From the NCBI GenBank assembly GCA_963377175.1, contig CAUJNA010001835.1, positions 815,001-879,000 of the forward strand: a stretch of DNA of 64,000 bases, written 5' to 3'. This DNA is from Effrenium voratum (lineage: Eukaryota > Sar > Dinophyceae > Suessiales > Symbiodiniaceae). Each line of letters opens with the position of its first letter. Position 1 is the first letter of the stretch. Below, piece by piece: positions 57,837 to 64,000 of the stretch. The notes beneath the pieces are model-generated. The model did not search any database and was not told where the DNA came from. It saw only the letters and a program-made list of their open reading frames with translations. A program made the translations under genes and the position numbers.

Positions 57837-60118
57837 GTGCGATTAAATCCTTCTTTTGTTGTGATCCGCGTTCAGCTGTGGCGGGATGGCTCGTGGCTCA
57901 CTTATCAGGCTGGAGCCCGGGCAGGGGAGTGGCTTGGACTTCGTCTTGGACTAAGAGGGAGTGATGCTGTTCCGGGCCTTCTCGAAGCGGTCTGTGCCTT
58001 TAGCATTCCTACTGCCGCCGCGAAGGGTTGCTTGGGGAATGGTTTTGTTTTGTTGACTTTCGGTCTGGGGCCGCGTAACAATTCCTCTCTGCTTGTTGAC
58101 CCGGAGACACCCACACAGCAGCCTCACCGAGCCATCTCCTCCATGAACCCCGACCTGCTGCGACGTCGAACACCAGCTATTTATTGTGGCTCTCCTTGCT
58201 TCTCTCTTAGCCAGCGGGGTTGTTGTTTCTCAAGGTGACCGCCAACAGCGCCGGGGCCATCCTGCGCGAGGCCTGCCTTGAGCAGTTGGCTCTCAAGCAT
58301 CCGTCACGGGCTCCCGACCCTGTCACGCCTGCTACCTTTTTGGCCAAGGCCATCTCACTCCTCCCCCCCGCCTGAGTTGCCGTTGCGATCAACCCGTCCT
58401 GCCACGCTTCATATCTCTCCCGACACGTACCTGTTCTCCGTGTGGACGGGGCGAGGAGTAGCGCTTGATGGGTGCCACAGCTGGTGCCACGTGTGACTTT
58501 TTCTCGTTCGACGAAAACGGGTCGCGCGCCTGACGCCTGACCAGGTTCTTGCTGTTGTCGCTGGTCTCATCTATGCCTATAAACCTTTCCTCGATGTGGA
58601 TCCAGAGGATGCGCACTATCCCGCACAATTATGTGGATTTGGCTGCACACCTTTTCCCCCTCTCCATGCTGGCGCCTGCCACGGGGACCTGGAACGACTG
58701 GACCTTGGCAGCTGGCACACTTCAGTGGACTTTGGCCGGCCCACTCCTTCGCAAACGTTGTCGACAGTGACCTTTGCCCTGTCCGAAAGGCAGTGAAGCA
58801 CGGGGGCGAGTGGAGAAATCGGAGGTGCGACTTCACGCACGGACAGGGAGCGTCTGGGCGGCTAACCCGAGAAGAGTTGAGACTGCGTCATCTTTCTGCG
58901 GACCGACACGGAGTTCAATAGGAATCAACGTCAACGGAAGGGGAAAGTTCGTCGGCGGCATCCGTGTTACAGCAAGCGAACGATGCTCTTCAAGAAGGAG
59001 ATGAGCGATGGTCAGCGAATTACAGAGAACCCCACGCAACGAAGAAGCTGCGCCGGGGGAAACAGGTTTCGGACCGGTGAACGGATCTTTGACTAAGAGG
59101 GTGCGGAGATCTTTCAGTTCTGGACGACCTGCTTGCGGGCCCCAACAAGAAGCTCAAGAAGCAAGGGGGTCTAGAAGAGAGACGAGAGGTCTGCGAAGAA
59201 GAGATTCAGGATGTGACGAAGGTCACGCTCACTGCATCTGAAATCCCACTGGTGGTGCCATCGGCTCCCGTGTAAGATAGGTCCATCCGGCACATCCGGG
59301 GAGTGGAGGGCTTGGCCTCCTGACCTCCCCCGTGACCGCGGCTGGTGCAACTACACCTCCGCCTGCTTGGTTGGGAAACTTCATCAGGAAAGGGTCGGAA
59401 GCTTTGGTCGCACATCCCCTCCCCACTATATGGGCGCTTGCCCTTTCGACCATTTGGGTCTCCTTCACCCAGACCCTCTCACACAGCTCCTGGCTCCTCA
59501 GTCCATGATCTTCATGAAGATCTCCAGGATGCCCTTCACGGACTGCAAAATGTGCCGTAGCCTTCCTGATCCATTTGTCCTTAACCCGGCATATCCGTGC
59601 CCAGGCCAGTCTCCTAGCCTCCTGCATCGAGGTTCTGCAAGCCACTCAGGTCCCTACCTCCCTCCAGCTCAGCATCTACAGGCCTGGCTTCATCAATTTG
59701 ACCTCGATCTATTTCCCGGGTGCTCCTCCAAGAGCAGGTTCAGTCGCCCAGGCTCATAACCTACGTGTGAGTACATGACAGCGGCACAAATGTTCCGCAC
59801 TCAGTGCTGCAAGGGCTAGGACGCTGGTTCTTGGGCCGGGTTCCTTACATCCCAAAACCCACCTCTGCATCCACAGCTGGTAAAAACCCAATCCTTTGAG
59901 GGACCCTGCATGCAAGTTGCAATCCGCGGAGTGCCTTCACCTCACGCCTGGCAACGGTCGAACTCTCGGCTCCGCATGGGACCCTGGACTCAACGTGCTC
60001 AAGCAACAGCTACCCATCGCTTCTGGACCAAAAGACCTCTGCATAGCTTTGGCCTCCCGATTTGGGCAAGCGCCATGTTTTCAAGAATGGCGTGGACAAG
60101 GGCCTTTTAAAGAGGACT
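57837..60118 (+). pseudogene. intronless, broken coding remnant
   Basis: Over about 2.2 kb the plus strand shows coding-like stretches that shift frame and meet stops: LKVTANSAGAILREACLEQL (about 58.23 kb), TPDQVLAVVAGLIYAYKPFL (58.53 kb), ESTSTEGESSSAASVLQQAN (58.93 kb), LDDLLAGPNKKLKKQGGLEE (59.12 kb), RGWCNYTSACLVGKLHQE (59.33 kb) and LTSIYFPGAPPRAGSVAQAH (59.70 kb). No AG|G exon structure, unlike the other genes. It fits a decayed retrotransposon or processed gene copy. RGWC resembles a motif I recall from abundant dinoflagellate proteins, but I assign no family. An AATAAA-like stretch lies near 60.18 kb. Confidence 0.5.
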
Positions 60119-61431
60119 GACGGAAAACATTTAAGAATGTACTATGGAACACTGAAGTGAGAATGGTTGACCTGGAAATCGGAAATAAAACAGTTACACT
60201 CCCAACACCGTGTGCTTTGTTCCTGGGTTTTTTCTCCTTTTTTTTCCGAATGTAAGTTCTGAAGTTTCAACAGTAGCCGATCCCAAATGAGGGATGTGGG
60301 TGTCGAATCTCCTCGTGTGTGCCCAAAATTACTTCATTTGCTGAAGTCCCCTGGAAAAAATACACATATGTCCAGTAGTGAGATCGACTCTCGGCAAATG
60401 GAAGCAGCGGGATACAGCCTTACAATCGTTGTCTAGAAATCCTTCTCCATTTCCATCGTGAAGAAGGGAATGCTGGTTTCGACTCTGTCTGCATCGCCCT
60501 TCATCCCAAAGCGAGGCACTTGGTTGCCTAAATTTGGTTGATTCAAACTGATGCAGAAAAAGGACCTGGGATGCTAATGCAAGCGGGGTCCTATGTGAGC
60601 CTTAAAAACCTGCGATTTTGGGCTCATCCGAATTCCTTACGAAACAACCTTGACCAAATTGGTGCCTGGAAAACCGTTTGGTACACTGCGTATACATCCG
60701 TGGGCCATGACAAGTGAAAAAACTGCTTCCTTGAGATGAATGACAGTCGTCATGGACCAAGGACAAAAAAGAGCAACAATCAATTTGCATCAGCCAATGG
60801 GTACAGTTAGCATTTGGAGATTTCAAGAGAAATGATTGGGGCAACTGGGAAAGCCATTTGTTAGCTGATTCCGCGCCGGGTTTGCCTTTGACATGGCGCA
60901 AAGCCAAACATTTGTCCAGGAACTTGAGAAAAATACATCTCCTGATGTGGAATTGAAAGGCTTGTAGGAACTGTCAGAAATCGCGGGCTGGTTTCTCATA
61001 GTTACGGCCACTCCATGTATCTGCCGCAATGCCCTCTTTACTTCTGGCTCAGCTGCAGAGTGCCCAGTGATTTGCATAACTAGTGACTTGTTTTAGTAAC
61101 AACTAGTTCATGATAGGGGTTCATGTTTTTCTTTTTGCAGCAGATAGGTTGTTTGCCCAAAAAGATGGCCTGAAGACTTGGGCCGTTTTCACCACTCCAG
61201 ACTTTGGGCCGTGGAGTGGGAGGATAGAGGTTGCATCTTGAGTTGCAAGCAAGGAAACAGTCATGAAACAGTCACTTCGCGAGTTTGTTTTTTCTTTTGC
61301 TGGGAGCGTTCAGCGGAAACCGGCCCAAAACAAAACTGAGGAGCCGCGGTGAGTACGTGCGTCACCAACTGACCCTCTTTACCCGGATCCATGTTTGTTT
61401 TTTGCTTTTCCCCGAGGATCGATCCGCAGGC
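60119..61431. other. non-coding stretch
   Basis: No exon-like island. The 60.6-61.1 kb open frames on the minus strand have ordinary composition and no splice-bounded core. Confidence 0.45.
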
Positions 61432-61496
61432 CTGCGGGCTCATAGCTCACAGAGGTGAAGTCTGAAGGATCCTTCTGCAGCGCCTCGAGGAAATGC
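61432..61496 (-). CDS. candidate exon HFLEALQKDPSDFTSVSYEPA
   Basis: 65 nt with a very good acceptor (TTCTCTTCTCTCCCAG|G) and CAG|GC donor, encoding HFLEALQKDPSDFTS then VSYEPA. Clearly coding, family unknown. Ends in the phase needed by the 51.0 kb exon, 10 kb away. Confidence 0.66.
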
Positions 61497-62763
61497 CTGG
61501 GAGAAGAGAAGAGCAGGGGATTGGTGGCTTTGGCTTGGCTTGGTGCCGGCTTTGCTTTGGTTTGGTTTGCGTTTGCGTTGACTCAGTGCCGCTGGGTTGC
61601 TTTCCCACGAGTTGGCTGGGTACCATCTGAGTTGGGGCCAACTTGCAAGGGGGAGCCAATGCAGCCGAAGAACTACTGGTGACTTTTGTTGTTCTGCCGG
61701 GGTTTTTCGAGGACTAAGGGCCATCTCTCTTACGGGTCGCCTCGCGAGTGGGCTCTGAATCAGAGTAGGGCCTACTGGGTACGGATGCCCGAAATAGTGC
61801 AAATGAACCCACCACAAAATCCCGATCGGCAAATTGCGGTCGATTACATATCCAAATGATTCCCCTTGCAAAAGAAGTATCCACCGTCCCCCCCCCCCCA
61901 ACCGCCCCCCAAACCTAGAAAGTGTCTCTCCGGAAAAATCAAGAGCCGAGGAGTGACTAACGGTCAATTGCAGTGAGGGGGAGCTGAGGGGGACCAAGGG
62001 GGTTCAGCTGCCCAGCTCCTCTCTGTCAACCCATGCAAGAAACCCCCCGAAACAAAAGACAAGGGCCTGTGTTTTTCGGGGGTACCCTTCTCAGGGTGCA
62101 TTTGGGGGACCTACTCTTCTGGCGCCGTTTTTCGGGGTAAAGCAAACAACACAACCAGCAAAAAATACAACTCGATCTTCCGCCTCGCGTAGCCGGCAAT
62201 GTCTGAGGTCACCTCCATGTGTTTGAAGGCGAGGGAAACCACCGTCCTAACGAAAACACGCCGAGTCCCCCGCTGTTCGTCCGGGAAAAAATGATTCTTT
62301 ACTAAAAAAAATGCAAGGCAAGGCGCAGTGGTCTTGGTGTTCGTGTTTGGTGTGCTTGTTGAGTGAGTTCGCTTGCTTTGGCTCCATGTTCATTGCTCGA
62401 ATGTGGGTACGAATCTTAATAGGGGACACTTTCGGTGGGCATCACTTGGATTCATGTCCATCAGCCACTTTGGAGGTTCCGTGTGGGAAGCCATTTTCAG
62501 AATGACCCCGGATTCATTGCAATGGCTTCAGACAAATCGGGCACTCCAGTCTGAGTGGAGTCTTGGGTGTGGATCTCGAAACAAGAAATGAATGCCCAAG
62601 ATCGTGAGCGTCCGTTTGTTTCCCCAAACCAAAGCTTCCACTCATGAACACACGAAACACCACCCATGGATGGGAAGCCGACCTTTTGCTACCAAATGGC
62701 TATGCAAGCCTGATACCAACCTGCGCCAAGAGAAGGCGCAGCGTGCTTCGACCCTCGACGGCC

Positions 62764-62844
62764 GGCGAAGTCCGAAGCGCCCCGGCGCGATCGGCCAACC
62801 CGTGAGTCCGAGGGTCTCGTGGTCCAGGCAAAGGAGAGTGCCGC
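62764..62844 (-). CDS. candidate exon GTLLCLDHETLGLTG...
   Basis: Starts after CCGTCAG|G and reads GTLLCLDHETLGLTGWPIAP then GRFGL. The donor and exact frame are unresolved; a second frame (AALSFAWTTRPSDSR) is also open. Confidence 0.42.
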
Positions 62845-64000
62845 CTGACGGAAGGAAAAACCCGGATTTGTTCAGGACTGCAGGGTCTAAATCATTAGAC
62901 TTTCAAGGGGGCTTGGGGGGAGGGAGGGGAGAGGGAGGGAGCCCCAAAAGGCCGAAGGTTTGGTTAGAACGAATGACAGCCTCTCACACTTCTGTTTTCC
63001 TGTTAGGTTGAGGGCGATTAATGGGGCTGGAAAATGGCCCGCGCACTCACAAGCGTATGTGCGACATTGCGCAGCAAATTGTGACGGGCGCAAGGGGCTG
63101 AATAAGGGCTTATGTGGGCTGCTTGAAACCAGAAGCTGTGATCATAAGAGAATCAGATGTCAAGAATGCCCTTGACGGTGTGCTTCACACACGAAATGCC
63201 ACAGCAAGGGGATAGGGTAACGGACAGGGGCTTTCCCGTAAAAGAAAGTAGTCTTCTGAACCCTCTTGTCAGCTTCCGTGATTGTTGCGGAAAGGGCGCA
63301 TGAGTTGGTTGAACATCTACCAAGAGAAATCCGGGAGGCAAGAAAGCTGCGACACCACCCAAAAAAGTAACCCACTTCTTGTCTTAGCCACGGTCATTTC
63401 ATGTCTTGCTGCCCGAAGAAGGCATGGCAAAATGAGTGAGTCCTCAGGAAAAGAATCCGAGAGGACAGGCCATCACACGTGTGGCAGGAGGACTGAACCA
63501 TTCTATCCTTGCTCGAATCCGTTTTTGAGACTATTGCTACGGAGATGGGAGGGAGCCAAACCCTTAAAAACACGGCACCCTGAGCAAGCATTAGAAACCC
63601 AAAGGATCCCCCTAAGGAAGCTAAGGAACAAGGAACCCTTGACAACCAGTAAAAAAGGAATCCATGGAAACCCCAAGTTGAATGCAAAAGGAAACAGAAA
63701 AACCACAAGTTGAACACATCCCATTTTGGAAGCTATGAGCCCTTCACAGCAACGCGTCGAAACCTGTCGACCTGTCGATCCTGTCGCCTGCTGCGACGGC
63801 CTGGCCCTGGTACTGCCAAGGTGTCCACAAGCCTCAGCTTCCAAGGAGAGCGTGGAGGGAGGATCCAAAACGGTGCCATAGGTAGGGAATGACTCTTCCG
63901 GGTGTTGGGAATGAACCGTTTTGGGATTTCCTTAAAGGAAACCATTGGGGATGGTTTATAGGGGTCGTTCCCTCATTCCCTGCTGAGAACCAGCAAGTTT
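62845..64000. other. right edge, unassigned
   Basis: Possible minus-strand coding at 63.00-63.09 kb (PSQFAAQCRTYACECAGHFP) and 63.73-63.83 kb (LRLVDTLAVPGPGRR running to a TAG at about 63736). The latter could be the C-terminus of a gene lying to the right. Neither has a family match. Confidence 0.35.

Noticed and set aside
1..64000. CRISPR array, bacterial operons, ribosome binding sites or rRNA
   Set aside because: None present. The tandem arrays have no spacers and the genes are intron-rich eukaryotic genes.

Overview
The window looks like nuclear DNA of a dinoflagellate. Coding sequence appears only as short, GC-rich exons (26 to 243 nt) scattered through long introns full of repeats. 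Predicted introns begin with GT, GC or GA and nearly always end AG followed by a G in the next exon, which is the known dinoflagellate splice pattern. Every intron-containing gene I could reconstruct lies on the minus strand, as expected for unidirectional dinoflagellate gene blocks. There is no sign of bacterial or organellar organisation. The exon models were assembled by eye from conserved motifs, splice sites and codon phase, so individual boundaries may be off by a few bases.

Layout, left to right (the genes read right to left). (1) 0.9-6.0 kb: internal exons of a subtilisin-like serine protease with the catalytic Asp and His regions. The Ser region should lie beyond the left edge. (2) 6.0-11.3 kb: no confident gene, but a near-perfect 35-bp-arm hairpin, a tRNA-like remnant, four different tandem arrays side by side, and a pair of inverted repeats about 1 kb apart. 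(3) 11.3-28.9 kb: an apparently complete major facilitator transporter of the Bcr/CflA drug:proton antiporter type, 17 exons and about 509 residues, with 12 membrane segments, motif A and a strongly acidic C-terminal tail. A 1.45-kb AT-rich element with terminal inverted repeats sits in one intron. (4) 31.1-49.4 kb, probably extending further right: a long chain of small exons in one continuous reading frame for a protein I do not recognise. Exon-like islands at 51.0, 61.5 and 62.8 kb may be its upstream part or another gene. (5) 57.8-60.1 kb, plus strand: a broken, intronless coding remnant. The rest is intron or intergenic sequence.

The most interesting biology is in the introns. A roughly 140-bp repeat that begins GTGAGCC and ends in AG occurs three times with intact ends and twice decayed, always in the transcriptional sense of the genes. 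In each intact copy one end coincides with a real exon border. This is the signature of introner elements, intron-generating repeats known from dinoflagellates and other algae. Two further short repeat families also lie right next to predicted splice sites, and two exons have their 3' end copied into the intron at exactly 17 bp. The transporter and the protease have no obvious joint function.
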